Below are positions 56,046 through 64,000 of a stretch of DNA of 64,000 nucleotides, in pieces. Where the stretch lies: contig NZ_JBHLWI010000006.1 in the NCBI RefSeq assembly GCF_042432905.1, positions 62,001-126,000 of the forward strand, read 5' to 3'. Positions within the stretch are counted from its first letter, which is position 1. The number at the start of each line of letters is the position of its first letter. Source of the stretch: Fontibacter flavus (GTDB taxonomy: Bacteria; Bacteroidota; Bacteroidia; Cytophagales; Cyclobacteriaceae). The translations under genes and the position numbers were made by a program. The notes below the pieces were generated by a model. That model had not been told where the DNA came from. It ran no database searches and worked only from the letters and a program-made list of their open reading frames with translations.

Positions 56046-57056
56046 TTAGCTAAATGAAATGGAAGTTTTTGGGTTGACCAATTTTTGGAATACCTCCTTG
56101 GCTTTTCCACCTTTCAAAGATTCTTCTGCTTTCGCTAATGCCTCGGGAAATTCTAATTTCGGGTCGGCAGTTTTGAGGGCTGCACCTGCATTTGCTATCA
56201 CCACTGCGTCCTGTTCTGGCGTTCCTTTTCCACTGAGTATATTATCAAATATCTTAGCAGACTCTTCTACAGTATTACCGCCAGCAATAGATGCGGCAGT
56301 CACTTTGGGCATTCCTATGCTCTCAGGACTGATCAGCTTTTCACCGGTATTGGAAATCATCTTAAAGTCACCTGTCAAAGAAATTTCATCGTATCCATCC
56401 AAAGCATGTAAAATACTGAAATACCCCTCATGCTCTTGGTAAAGGTACGCATATAACCTGGCCAACTCAAGACTAAAAACTCCCACCAATTGTTTCTTAG
56501 GAAAGCTTGGATTCACCATAGGCCCCAGCATATTGAAGAATGTTTTCACACCTAAATCCTTTCTGATCGGGGCAACATTTTTCATAGCTGGGTGAAATAA
56601 AGGAGCATGAAGAAAGCAGATTCCTGCCTCGTCCAAACTCTTCTTGATTTTATTGACATCATTGGTAAACTCATATCCAAAGGATGCCAGCAAATTGGAG
56701 GATCCGCAGATGGATGAGACACCTGTATTGCCATGCTTGGCCACGTTTTGACCAGCTCCGGCAACTATAAATGAGGCCAAAGTAGAGATGTTGAAGGTAT
56801 CCTTTCCATCACCTCCAGTTCCGCAAAGGTCTATTGCATCATATTCATCTATTTCGACAGGAATACACTGTTCCAGCATGGCTTCCCTAAAGCCACTGAG
56901 CTCCTCCACGGTAATGCTACGCATCAGGTAAACTGTCATAAAGGCCGCTATCTGACTGGTGTTAAATTCTCCAGTGGTAATCTTTTTCAATACTTCCCGA
57001 GCCTGATCTTTGGATAAGGTCCTGTGCTCAATCAAATGATTTAATATTTCTTTCAT
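56046..57056 (-). CDS. trpD: anthranilate phosphoribosyltransferase
   Basis: A 336-residue transferase joining anthranilate and PRPP. The PRPP loop CGTGGDGKDTFNISTLA, the KHGNTGVSSICGS segment and the FFNMLGPMVNP motif are as expected. The start at 57056 (MKEILNHLIEHRTLS) is preferred over 57077, which adds seven polar residues. No fusion to TrpG, unlike in enterobacteria. Confidence 0.96.
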   Translation of the reverse strand: MKEILNHLIEHRTLSKDQAREVLKKITTGEFNTSQIAAFMTVYLMRSITVEELSGFREAMLEQCIPVEIDEYDAIDLCGTGGDGKDTFNISTLASFIVAGAGQNVAKHGNTGVSSICGSSNLLASFGYEFTNDVNKIKKSLDEAGICFLHAPLFHPAMKNVAPIRKDLGVKTFFNMLGPMVNPSFPKKQLVGVFSLELARLYAYLYQEHEGYFSILHALDGYDEISLTGDFKMISNTGEKLISPESIGMPKVTAASIAGGNTVEESAKIFDNILSGKGTPEQDAVVIANAGAALKTADPKLEFPEALAKAEESLKGGKAKEVFQKLVNPKTSISFS

Positions 57057-57139
57057 GACATTGCTGCTATTATTCAATTCAATTTTTTATGATTACCACC
57101 TCACTTACTTAAGAAGGAGGTAAATCCTCACAATTCAAA

Positions 57140-57706
57140 TCAGCTTTCCAGCCAGTTTCTCATCATCTCTACTCCATACTCAGTCAATACCGACTCAGGA
57201 TGAAACTGCAATCCCCTTACCTTGTAGGATGTATGTCTAACCCCCATGATCTGACCATCAGGTGTCCGCGCAATCACCTCTAAATCTGGAGATAAAGAAT
57301 TTTCATTGATTACCCAAGAGTGGTATCTTCCTATTTTAAATGATTTCGGAATCCCTTTAAACAAGAGATCATTTTCTACCGTCACTTGCGAAGCCAGACC
57401 ATGCACCACTTCTGAAAGGTTGGTCAGCTCACTGCCAAAAGCTTCTCCTATGGCCTGATGCCCAAGGCAAATTCCCAGGATATCTTTTTCAGGAGCATAT
57501 TTTTGTAAGAGTTCAGGCATGATTCCCGCTTCAGAGGGAATACCAGGACCGGGAGAAAGCAAAATCTTATCATATTGGGCGACATCCTCCAAGGTGATTT
57601 TATCATTCCTGAAAATATCCATTTGGGGGCCATAGCCTAACTGCCTGATGATATAGACCAGGTTGTAGGTAAAGGAGTCGTAATTGTCAAGGACGAGGAT
57701 TTTCAT
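57140..57706 (-). CDS. trpG: anthranilate synthase glutaminase component II
   Basis: A 188-residue class I amidotransferase that feeds ammonia to TrpE. The nucleophile is Cys80 in GICLGHQAIGEAFG and the His-Glu pair lies in QFHPESVLT. VLDNYDSFTYNLV at the start is standard. It could also serve para-aminobenzoate synthase, as amphibolic TrpG proteins do. It follows trpE by about 30 bases. Confidence 0.96.
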   Translation of the reverse strand: MKILVLDNYDSFTYNLVYIIRQLGYGPQMDIFRNDKITLEDVAQYDKILLSPGPGIPSEAGIMPELLQKYAPEKDILGICLGHQAIGEAFGSELTNLSEVVHGLASQVTVENDLLFKGIPKSFKIGRYHSWVINENSLSPDLEVIARTPDGQIMGVRHTSYKVRGLQFHPESVLTEYGVEMMRNWLES

Positions 57707-57735
57707 GGCTAAAGTGGTCTGAGATTTTTGAATCT

Positions 57736-59142
57736 TTAAATTTCTTCTGCCGTTTTTAAGGCCACTCGGAGCGCCTCTAATTTATTGGCCACTTCCTGCA
57801 ATTCTGAAGGTATGGACGACTTTGCCACAACACCGGCACCTGCCTGGAACCTGAGCTGATTGTTTTCTGAAACAAAAGACCTGATCAAAATGGCATGGTT
57901 GAAATCACCGTTGAAACCCAAAAAACCGATGGCTCCCCCGTAGAATTTTCTGGAAGTATTTTCCAGTTCATCGATGAGCTCCATCGCCCTGTATTTCGGC
58001 GCACCGGATAGCGTCCCTGCAGGAAATGTATCAGCTACTAGCTGAAGCGGGTTGGCATTATCGGGAAGCAGCCCAGTTACCTTAGATACAAGGTGGATGA
58101 CATGAGAATAGTATTGTATTTCCTTGAACACTTCAACTTCAACTTTTTCAGATGATCTGCTCAGGTCATTTCTAGCCAGATCCACCAACATCACGTGTTC
58201 GGAATTTTCTTTGGGATCATCATATAACTTGAGGGCAAGGCTTTCATCAGCTTTATCATGTCCAGTACGCTTAAACGTGCCGGCAATGGGATAAATAGTT
58301 GCTTTCTTGTTCTTGACCACGATTTGTGCTTCAGGAGAACTTCCAAAAACCTTATATGACCCATAATCAAAATAAAATAAGTATGGTGATGGATTGACTG
58401 ACCTTAAGGCACGGTAGACATTGAACTCATCTCCTTTAAATCCTGTGGTAAACCTTCTGGAAAGCACGATCTGAAAGACATCCCCTCTGTTGCAGTGGTC
58501 CTGTCCTTTTTTGAGGATATCCAGAAATTCCTCATCTGTGTAATTGGATACTTCCTCACCAACTAATTCAAAGGAATAGGCCGGAATGTTTTTGTTGTTC
58601 AGTAAGGTAACCAATTGGTCAAGAATGCTTTCTTTGGCATTATTTTCCACCTGATGTTCAAATAGATACAGCTCATTTTTGAAATGGTCGACGACGATCA
58701 CATGTTGATACACAGCATAGTGCATCATGGGAATACTATCAGGCTGGGTATTATTCAGGTTTATTTCTTCAAAATAAGCCACTGAATCATATTGTATGTA
58801 CCCGAACAAGCCATTATGAATAAACTTGTGTTTCCCGTTCTCGTCTTCAAACTTTCCGGAAAACTCGCGCAAAGCATCAATCACTTTTAGTCCCCCTCCT
58901 ATTGCATACTGCATGATCTCTCCATCAGGAAGACTTTCCTTCACCTTTCCATCATTAAAAGAAAATGTGGCCAGAGGATTGAAGCAGATATAAGAATAGC
59001 TGTTTTCCTGACCATGGTAATCAGAACTTTCCAACAAGATCGGATTGGCATACCTATCTCTGATCTGTAGGTAAATGCTTACAGGTGTGATGGTGTCAGC
59101 TAGAAGCTTCTTAAAATTAGATTGTATGTTGAATTTTTTCAT
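57736..59142 (-). CDS. trpE: anthranilate synthase component I
   Basis: A 468-residue chorismate-using enzyme, first gene of the operon. The N-terminal lobe carries LLESSD at the position of the feedback tryptophan site (LLES in known TrpE). The C-terminal lobe has GDVFQIVLSRRF, YPIAGTFKRTG, DLARNDLSR, GTLSGAPKYRAMELI and the FQAGAGVVAKS stretch of chorismate-binding enzymes. It begins right behind the attenuator terminator. The LLESSD motif argues for TrpE rather than PabB, so both feedback and attenuation should act. Confidence 0.96.
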   Translation of the reverse strand: MKKFNIQSNFKKLLADTITPVSIYLQIRDRYANPILLESSDYHGQENSYSYICFNPLATFSFNDGKVKESLPDGEIMQYAIGGGLKVIDALREFSGKFEDENGKHKFIHNGLFGYIQYDSVAYFEEINLNNTQPDSIPMMHYAVYQHVIVVDHFKNELYLFEHQVENNAKESILDQLVTLLNNKNIPAYSFELVGEEVSNYTDEEFLDILKKGQDHCNRGDVFQIVLSRRFTTGFKGDEFNVYRALRSVNPSPYLFYFDYGSYKVFGSSPEAQIVVKNKKATIYPIAGTFKRTGHDKADESLALKLYDDPKENSEHVMLVDLARNDLSRSSEKVEVEVFKEIQYYSHVIHLVSKVTGLLPDNANPLQLVADTFPAGTLSGAPKYRAMELIDELENTSRKFYGGAIGFLGFNGDFNHAILIRSFVSENNQLRFQAGAGVVAKSSIPSELQEVANKLEALRVALKTAEEI

Positions 59143-59161
59143 GTTCTTGGATTAAAAACAA

Positions 59162-59195
59162 AAAAGGCTTGCTGGGAAAAACCAGCAAGCCTTTT
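59162..59195 (-). terminator. trp attenuator terminator
   Basis: Minus-strand hairpin GGCTTGCTGG/CCAGCAAGCC, extended by A-T pairs, with a run of T (TTTTTTGTTTTT) after it, 20 bases before trpE. GGTTTTTCCC (59174-59183), which spans its loop and inner arms, can instead pair with GGGAAGAACC (59236-59245) inside the leader peptide frame, with one G-U pair. That would be the antiterminator. Confidence 0.92.
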
Positions 59196-59219
59196 ACAAG
59201 TATTTTTACAAACTAATAT

Positions 59220-59297
59220 TTAGGCAATAGCTATTGGTTCTTCCCCGCTTTGAGAAGTCAAATGCCACCACCAATATTTTGCTTGAATTGTATTCAT
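59220..59297 (-). CDS. trpL: trp operon leader peptide (25 aa, three consecutive Trp)
   Basis: A 26-codon frame (25 residues plus TAA) beginning MNTIQAKYWWWHL. Trp codons 9-11 (59265-59273) are the stall point for ribosomes short of charged tRNA-Trp. The stalled ribosome would cover TATTGGT (59270-59276), which otherwise pairs with ACCAATA (59232-59238), and so would allow the antiterminator to form. Together with the terminator this fits the Bacteroid-trp leader type known in Bacteroidetes. The peptide has no role of its own beyond regulation. Confidence 0.92.
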   Translation of the reverse strand: MNTIQAKYWWWHLTSQSGEEPIAIA

Positions 59298-59310
59298 ATC
59301 TATTTGGCTT

Positions 59311-59340
59311 CAAATTTAGCTATGCTTTTTTATTAACAAA
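59311..59340 (-). promoter_or_regulatory. trp operon promoter
   Basis: Minus strand TAAATTTG (59311-59318) is an exact TAnnTTTG -7 box with TTTG (59337-59340) 18 bases upstream as the -33 element. Transcription would start a few bases before the leader peptide ATG, giving a very short untranslated leader. Confidence 0.75.
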
Positions 59341-59472
59341 ACAATATCCAAGAAAATATATTGGAAATTTTATATCCTCATTATTCACAATCTAACAAAA
59401 AATGCTATTTGGTAATTTGAAATTGGCAATTGACACCTTATATCAATACATTTGTATAAATCATTCCATCTT

Positions 59473-59700
59473 ATGAAATCTATCCCTCAATATTTCAAGC
59501 GTGTTTTTGATGATTACCAAGTCTTGGTGAAAGTTAATCCCGATGACTTGACAGGTCTAGAACTAATCATCCATCCCGATGGAAAGGTTGAAAAAACACC
59601 TATGGAGTTTGATGAAGAAATTTTTGAAGATTTGGAGGTAGATGAATTCGTCAATTGCAGTCCTTTGGAATTCAACCTATATCTCTCAAAAACTGAATAA
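59473..59700 (+). CDS. small acidic hypothetical protein (75 aa)
   Basis: A 75-residue acidic soluble protein starting MKSIPQYFKRVFDDYQVLV. It has a basic amphipathic N-terminus, a predicted beta-hairpin (LTGLELIIHPDGKVEKTP) and an acidic C-terminal half (FDEEIFEDLEVDEF). The start at 59473 is preferred over 59452, which would add a leader of seven residues. It stands alone between the divergent trp promoter and pntAA. I do not recognise a family, but the codon pattern and clean frame suggest a real gene. Confidence 0.65.
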   Translation: MKSIPQYFKRVFDDYQVLVKVNPDDLTGLELIIHPDGKVEKTPMEFDEEIFEDLEVDEFVNCSPLEFNLYLSKTE

Positions 59701-59864
59701 ATTTTCAGCCTTTTTTCTACTCGACATTTTTCAACTGGATGGTTATTTCGTGTAAAATTTGGTACACACTGACAAAAATCAGTTTCTTTTTTCATCTTTT
59801 TTGATAGCTTCATGCATTAATTGAATTTCAATCAAATTATTTCACGCTTTATCACTAACAATCG

Positions 59865-60989
59865 ATGATTATAGGAATAATGAAGGAACCTCAGGATGAG
59901 GCAAGGGTAGCACTATTGCCGGAAGCCGTCAAAACGCTACTCTCCTGGAAGGTTTCGGTCTGGGTCGAAAACGATGCTGGATCAAAAGCTTATGCCTCGG
60001 ACCACCTTTATCAGGATGCCGGTGCAGAAATCCACAGCCGGACTGAAGTCCTGAGCAAAGCAGACCTGATTTTAGGAATACAGCCGATTTCAGAAACAGA
60101 AATTTCGCAAATGAAACCTGATGCTGTATTGATGGGACAATTGAACGCTCTTTTCAACCCCAAACTCACTGAGTTTTTGATCAACAACAACAGGACTGCA
60201 TTTAGCATGGAGCTTGTCCCAAGAACAACACGGGCACAGGCCATGGATGTCTTGTCTTCAATGGCTACTGTAACGGGATACAAGGCTGTTTTGATGGCCG
60301 CAGATCTTTTACCCAGATTTTTTCCCATGTTTATGACTGCTGCCGGCAGTATTACTCCGGCCAGAGTCCTGATTCTGGGTGCTGGTGTTGCCGGCTTACA
60401 GGCTATTGCCACAGCGAGAAGACTGGGTGCAAGTGTATTTGCTTTTGATGTCCGTCAGGCTGCCAAAGAGGAAGTCTTGTCATTAGGTGCAAAATTCGTA
60501 GATGTAGAAGGTGCAAAAGAAGACAAAGGTGCCGGAGGATATGCCGTAGAGCAGACAGAAGAATTCCTGCAGCGCCAAAAAGACACCATCCATGAACATG
60601 CTGCCAAGGCAGATGTAATCATCACGACAGCACAGATTCCAGGAAGGAGAGCCCCGCTTTTAGTGGAAGAAAGAACTGTAAGGGCAATGAAGCCTGGTTC
60701 TGTAATCATTGATCTAGCTGCCTCTTCGGGAGGTAACTGTGCCATGTCACAACCAGACCAAACAGTTGAGGTAAATGGAGTCAGAATCGTTGGGGTTGGA
60801 AATCTAGCGGCAAATATGCCTCAGGATGCCAGCAAGATGTACGGGAAAAACTACCTGAATTTCCTTAAACTCATCATTAAAGACGGTAACCTCAACCTCA
60901 ATTTTGAAGATGATATTGTGACCGGAACATGTGTATGCCATCACGGCAAGCCTGTAAGTTCAAGAATTGTACAAATACATAACAGCTGA
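59865..60989 (+). CDS. pntA: NAD(P) transhydrogenase alpha subunit, NAD(H)-binding part
   Basis: A 374-residue soluble domain I of proton-translocating transhydrogenase, which transfers hydride from NADH to NADP+ at the expense of the proton gradient. The N-terminus IGIMKEPQDEARVALLPE is shared with alanine dehydrogenase. The NAD-binding Rossmann motif is LILGAGVAGLQAIATARRLGA, and the mobile loop and RAPLLVEE segment follow. The separate small subunit comes next, so this is the three-chain form (alpha split in two). Stop is 2 bases from the next ATG. Confidence 0.96.
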   Translation: MIIGIMKEPQDEARVALLPEAVKTLLSWKVSVWVENDAGSKAYASDHLYQDAGAEIHSRTEVLSKADLILGIQPISETEISQMKPDAVLMGQLNALFNPKLTEFLINNNRTAFSMELVPRTTRAQAMDVLSSMATVTGYKAVLMAADLLPRFFPMFMTAAGSITPARVLILGAGVAGLQAIATARRLGASVFAFDVRQAAKEEVLSLGAKFVDVEGAKEDKGAGGYAVEQTEEFLQRQKDTIHEHAAKADVIITTAQIPGRRAPLLVEERTVRAMKPGSVIIDLAASSGGNCAMSQPDQTVEVNGVRIVGVGNLAANMPQDASKMYGKNYLNFLKLIIKDGNLNLNFEDDIVTGTCVCHHGKPVSSRIVQIHNS

Positions 60990-60991
60990 TC

Positions 60992-61309
60992 ATGGAAGAA
61001 ATATTCAATTATATAGGTGAAAACATGGAAATGATATATTTCCTTGTTTTGGCAATTTTACTTGGAGTGGAAGTAATTTCCAATGTCCCAGCCATTCTCC
61101 ATACCCCATTGATGTCAGGCGCCAATGCCATCCATGGTGTAGTGGTGGTCGGAGCTATTATCGTCATGTTACAGGCTTCCCCTGACAATTATATGGCATT
61201 GACTGTTGGCTTTCTGGCCGTAGTAGTGGGGACCCTAAATGTAATCGGTGGATTTGTAGTCACCGACAGAATGTTGGAGATGTTTAAGAAAAAACCGAAG
61301 AAATCATGA
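60992..61309 (+). CDS. pntAB: NAD(P) transhydrogenase alpha subunit, membrane part
   Basis: A 105-residue membrane protein with three or four helices (MIYFLVLAILLGVEVI, AIHGVVVVGAIIVML, MALTVGFLAVVVGTLNVIGGFVV) and a basic tail. It corresponds to the C-terminal helices of single-chain PntA and forms part of the proton channel with PntB. The GGFVVTDRML motif is typical. It overlaps pntB by four bases (ATGA), so the three subunits are translated together. Confidence 0.95.
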   Translation: MEEIFNYIGENMEMIYFLVLAILLGVEVISNVPAILHTPLMSGANAIHGVVVVGAIIVMLQASPDNYMALTVGFLAVVVGTLNVIGGFVVTDRMLEMFKKKPKKS

Positions 61310-62706
61310 GTTTAAACATACTTGAAATAAGCTATTTGATAGCTTCTTTGACCTTTATCATAGGGTTAAAAATGCTTAGCCATCCTGACTCTGCAAGGAA
61401 AGGGAACCTAATTGCAGCGGTAGGGATGCTGATTGCCATACTCGCTACCTTGACGTTGTACCAGGACTTTGATCAGGCGAAAATGATCAATTATGGATTG
61501 ATTTTCGGGGGATTGGTTGTGGGCACCGTTATCGGAACCATTATGGCAAAGAGGGTACAGATGACTTCCATGCCGCAAATGGTTTCCTTCTTCAATGGCA
61601 TGGGAGGTGCATGTGCGGCTCTAATTGCGATAATCGAATACCAACATCACCAACATACCACTGTTACCGGTTTTGATGGAGAACTTTTGGTGATGCTCTT
61701 GGGATTGTTGATCGGTTCAGTTTCGTTTTCAGGGTCTTTGATTGCCTATGGGAAATTAGAAGGAAAAATTAAAGACAGGGTTTTACCGATGAATCAGGCA
61801 ATCAACATGATTATGTTGGGCGCCATCATTGTATTGATCGCTTATCAGTTATTTGTGGGCTCAACACCTTTCCAATTCTACATTCTATTGGCATTGGCCT
61901 TGGTATATGGCGTACTATTTGTAATGCCTATCGGTGGTGCAGATATGCCTGTGGTGATTTCCCTGCTCAACTCCTTTACGGGTATGGCTGCGGCCTTTGG
62001 CGGGTTCCTATATGATAACAAAGCCATGTTGACAGGTGGTATTTTGGTAGGTTCTGCAGGTACGATCTTGACCATTTTGATGTGTAATGCCATGAACAGA
62101 TCACTGACCAATGTGTTGCTCGGGGCATTTGGAGGGGCAAGTGCAGGAGGTGCAAAAGGAGAAGCTGGTGATCAGACGGTACGGGAAATCAGTGTTTCCG
62201 ATACCGCCGTACTCCTATCCTATTCTCAAAATGTGGTCATCGTACCCGGATATGGATTAGCGGTAGCACAGGCCCAGCACATTTGCCATGAGTTGGAGAA
62301 ACTTCTGGAAGAAAAAGGAGTGGAAGTCAATTATGCCATTCACCCTGTTGCAGGAAGGATGCCAGGTCATATGAACGTCCTTTTAGCAGAAGCTGATGTT
62401 CCATATGAAAGGATGCAGGAAATGGAAGAGATCAATCCTAGACTGGCCAGCACAGATGTAGTAGTCGTGATTGGCGCCAATGACGTAGTCAATCCTGCAG
62501 CCAAAAACGATCCTTCCTCCCCTATATATGGCATGCCAATCCTTGAAGTTGACCAGGCCAAAAATGTCATCATTCTCAAAAGGGGTATGAGTGCAGGGTA
62601 TGCTGGCATCGAAAATGAACTCTTTTTCTATCCAAAGACAAGAATGCTTTTCGGTGACGCAAAAGACACCTTACAGAAGCTTACCGCGGAAGTTAAAGAA
62701 GTGTAA
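61306..62706 (+). CDS. pntB: NAD(P) transhydrogenase beta subunit
   Basis: A 466-residue subunit with about nine membrane helices (1-270) and the NADP(H)-binding domain III (about 290-466). VIVPGYGLAVAQAQH is the NADP-binding loop; HPVAGRMPGHMNVLLAEADV, VIGANDVVNPAA and KRGMSAGYAGIEN are strongly conserved in the family. With pntAA and pntAB it forms the complete enzyme in the inner membrane, the main NADPH source in many Bacteroidota. Ends before a strong terminator. Confidence 0.97.
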   Translation: MSLNILEISYLIASLTFIIGLKMLSHPDSARKGNLIAAVGMLIAILATLTLYQDFDQAKMINYGLIFGGLVVGTVIGTIMAKRVQMTSMPQMVSFFNGMGGACAALIAIIEYQHHQHTTVTGFDGELLVMLLGLLIGSVSFSGSLIAYGKLEGKIKDRVLPMNQAINMIMLGAIIVLIAYQLFVGSTPFQFYILLALALVYGVLFVMPIGGADMPVVISLLNSFTGMAAAFGGFLYDNKAMLTGGILVGSAGTILTILMCNAMNRSLTNVLLGAFGGASAGGAKGEAGDQTVREISVSDTAVLLSYSQNVVIVPGYGLAVAQAQHICHELEKLLEEKGVEVNYAIHPVAGRMPGHMNVLLAEADVPYERMQEMEEINPRLASTDVVVVIGANDVVNPAAKNDPSSPIYGMPILEVDQAKNVIILKRGMSAGYAGIENELFFYPKTRMLFGDAKDTLQKLTAEVKEV

Positions 62707-62782
62707 AATAATTTAGGGTAACCTTAAGGAAGGTGAAGTGAAAATCTTTTTGCCACTTTCATTAAAGCCCAAAAATTTAAAC

Positions 62783-62816
62783 AAAAAGAGAAGGCCATTT
62801 CTGGCCTTCTCTTTTT
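62783..62816 (+). terminator. intrinsic terminator of the pnt operon
   Basis: Fifteen-base perfect arms (AAAAAGAGAAGGCCA and its complement) around a TTTC loop, with the T run in the 3' arm. Confidence 0.9.
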
Positions 62817-62819
62817 TGA

Positions 62820-63119
62820 ACCAAATTACTTTATTGTCTTTGGATGGCTATCTTCTCAAATTCACAGTAAAATAAAGGTTTAATGATACTGCTCTATACA
62901 TTTCCGATACAACATTGAATAACTTTAACAAGATTAGGATTTACATTTAAAGTTATAAGGAAGGGATGGCTACAGAATTCATGTGGCCGAATACTGTATA
63001 TTCTAGGAAATTCTGGATAGTATCTTGCTAGTTGATGTTATTGAATTGGGTCATAGAAAGGATATCTATTGAATCGGAAAAGGACTTACATGAATGTGCT
63101 TTTCATTTGCCTGCTTGCA
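62820..63119 (+). other. gap without recognised gene
   Basis: About 300 AT-rich bases after the pnt terminator. I see no open frame with coding character, no structured RNA and no clear promoter. Confidence 0.4.
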
Positions 63120-63305
63120 CTAAAACGCATTTATTAAAAGATAAAACCCTCCTAGAAGAGAAAATAATCCTGCAATAGATAATTTTACATCTCCAATAGT
63201 GACTCCTCCTTTTTTCTTGTATACCCCACCTCTAATTTGAATAATCAAAATAATTATTGAAAAAAGAATAAATAACATTCCAATAAGTGAGTTGAAAACA
63301 TCCAT
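63120..63305 (-). CDS. tiny two-helix membrane protein (61 aa)
   Basis: A 61-residue frame with two strongly hydrophobic helices (about 5-24, LIGMLFILFSIIILIIQI, and 43-60, LSIAGLFSLLGGFYLLI). A short basic loop (RGGVYKKKGGVTIGD) joins them. The positive loop would face the cytoplasm. No family is recognised. The hydrophobic pattern and Met start make it more likely real than chance, but nothing nearby supports a function. Confidence 0.5.
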   Translation of the reverse strand: MDVFNSLIGMLFILFSIIILIIQIRGGVYKKKGGVTIGDVKLSIAGLFSLLGGFYLLINAF

Positions 63306-63748
63306 AAATCTTATTTATTCTTTATTCATCTACTTCAGTTACATCAAATTTCCATTTTTACGTGGATCATACTAAGCATTTTTGAAATTCAAATGTACGC
63401 TGAAAGAAATTTGCCCCCTTTTATCTTTACAATTTGTAAATGCTCTTTAGTAGTTGTCCAGATCACTAAACTTTAAGCTAATTACAAATTTGAATTCATA
63501 AATAATATAGATGCTTTTGACAACCTTATGGGACCTTATTGGTGCATTTGTCAAAATTCACAAAGAGAGATTAGCGTCACAAATTTAAATATCGATTTTG
63601 GCAATGATTAAAACAAATACTGGTAATCTTAACCTGAATCAATCAAAAACAGACAAGATCCCAACAAATAAGAGATGGTGACCTAAAGTGGCCTTTTTTT
63701 TGTGATTTAAAGTTGAAATAAACCAACAACTTTTATCTCTTTGTTATT
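63306..63748 (+). other. gap without recognised gene
   Basis: About 440 AT-rich bases. A T run (eight T near 63690-63698) follows a weak self-complementary stretch, which I do not call a terminator. No open frame or structured RNA is evident. It should hold the promoter of the exported protein starting at 63749. Confidence 0.4.
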
Positions 63749-64000
63749 ATGAAAAAGACTTTCGCTATCCTGACCCTGCTATTTATTGTCCATCATACTG
63801 CATTTGGACAAAATTCATTTATCGGTATCCAAAACAGTCAGCGGAAAAGTATACATAGCGTATGGATGAACCCCGCTGAAATCAACCATCTCCATAAAAA
63901 AATAGAAGTGAACTTTTTCTCAGTACAAGGTTCCTTTGGAAATAATATCATTTCTTTCCAGGATGTGCTCAAAGACAGAGAAGATGTGCTCAATTTGGCA
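63749..64000 (+). CDS. exported protein, N-terminal part (window edge), DUF5723-like
   Basis: The first 84 codons of a gene that leaves the window. A signal peptide (MKKTFAILTLLFIVHHTAFGQ) is followed by NSFIGIQNSQRKSIHSVWMNPAEINHL and a beta-strand KIEVNFFSVQGSFGNN. The VWMNPAEI motif just after the signal resembles Bacteroidetes outer-membrane proteins of the DUF5723/PorV-like barrel type. The family assignment is tentative because only the start is visible. Confidence 0.7.
   Translation, partial: MKKTFAILTLLFIVHHTAFGQNSFIGIQNSQRKSIHSVWMNPAEINHLHKKIEVNFFSVQGSFGNNIISFQDVLKDREDVLNLA

Noticed and set aside
63670..63700. Hairpin-like stretch before a run of eight T
   Set aside because: The possible stem has mismatches after two or three pairs, too weak for a terminator.
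1..64000. Search for tRNA, rRNA, CRISPR repeats, transposases, phage or toxin-antitoxin genes
   Set aside because: None found; the accessory character of the window is limited to the sugar locus, efflux pump and sensor modules.

Overview
The window looks like a chromosomal segment of a Bacteroidota member of the order Cytophagales, most likely a Cyclobacteriaceae relative (Algoriphagus/Belliella type). The grounds are a SusC/SusD pair with a hybrid two-component regulator, promoters of the TAnnTTTG type, little Shine-Dalgarno signal, AT-rich DNA, a split methionine synthase and a Bacteroidetes-style trp leader. I see no rRNA, tRNA, CRISPR array, insertion sequence, phage gene or origin.

Layout. 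1-3.3 kb (minus): methionine synthase as two overlapping genes behind a SAM-I riboswitch. 3.4-9.7 kb: a RidA-family lipoprotein, an outer-membrane-type protein and a large cytoplasmic PAS/GAF hybrid histidine kinase. 9.8-15.0 kb (plus): two tandem secreted S9 peptidases, then two terminators that may frame a small RNA. 15.4-16.1 kb: a GT2-like glycosyltransferase. 16.2-22.5 kb (minus): an RND efflux operon (adaptor, pump, TolC-like factor) with a palindromic operator candidate in front. 22.9-36.2 kb (plus): a complete fructan/sucrose utilisation locus (PUL) with hybrid sensor-regulator, two sugar porters, SusC, SusD, a GH32 lipoprotein and fructokinase. 36.6-42.7 kb (plus): housekeeping genes (fmt, a DUF4412-like protein, folA, an SDR, cinA, a 2-oxoacid dehydrogenase E2).

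42.7-50.2 kb (minus) runs hisH-hisA-hisF-hisIE-osmC-79 aa protein-Cache lipoprotein-hybrid histidine kinase with very tight junctions. This places an apparent two-part extracellular sensor downstream of histidine biosynthesis genes. 50.4-59.3 kb (minus) is a full tryptophan operon, trpE-G-D-C-F-B-A-aroF, followed by phhA. It is preceded by a 25-residue leader peptide with three consecutive Trp codons and alternative RNA helices, so attenuation is readable directly. A ten-unit degenerate heptamer array lies between trpB and trpA. 59.5-64 kb (plus): a small conserved-looking protein, the three-gene proton-translocating transhydrogenase pntAA-pntAB-pntB, a tiny membrane protein on the minus strand and the start of an exported protein cut by the window edge.

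How it works together. Fructan fragments would be captured by SusCD, trimmed by GH32 and sensed as fructose by the hybrid regulator. They would then be imported by the porters and phosphorylated by the PfkB kinase. The trp operon makes its own DAHP synthase and so pulls carbon into the shikimate route when charged tRNA-Trp is scarce. Methionine synthase is shut off by SAM. The strongest candidates for something little described are the hairpin-coupled Cache lipoprotein/kinase module (42.7-46.9 kb) and the heptamer array in the trp operon.
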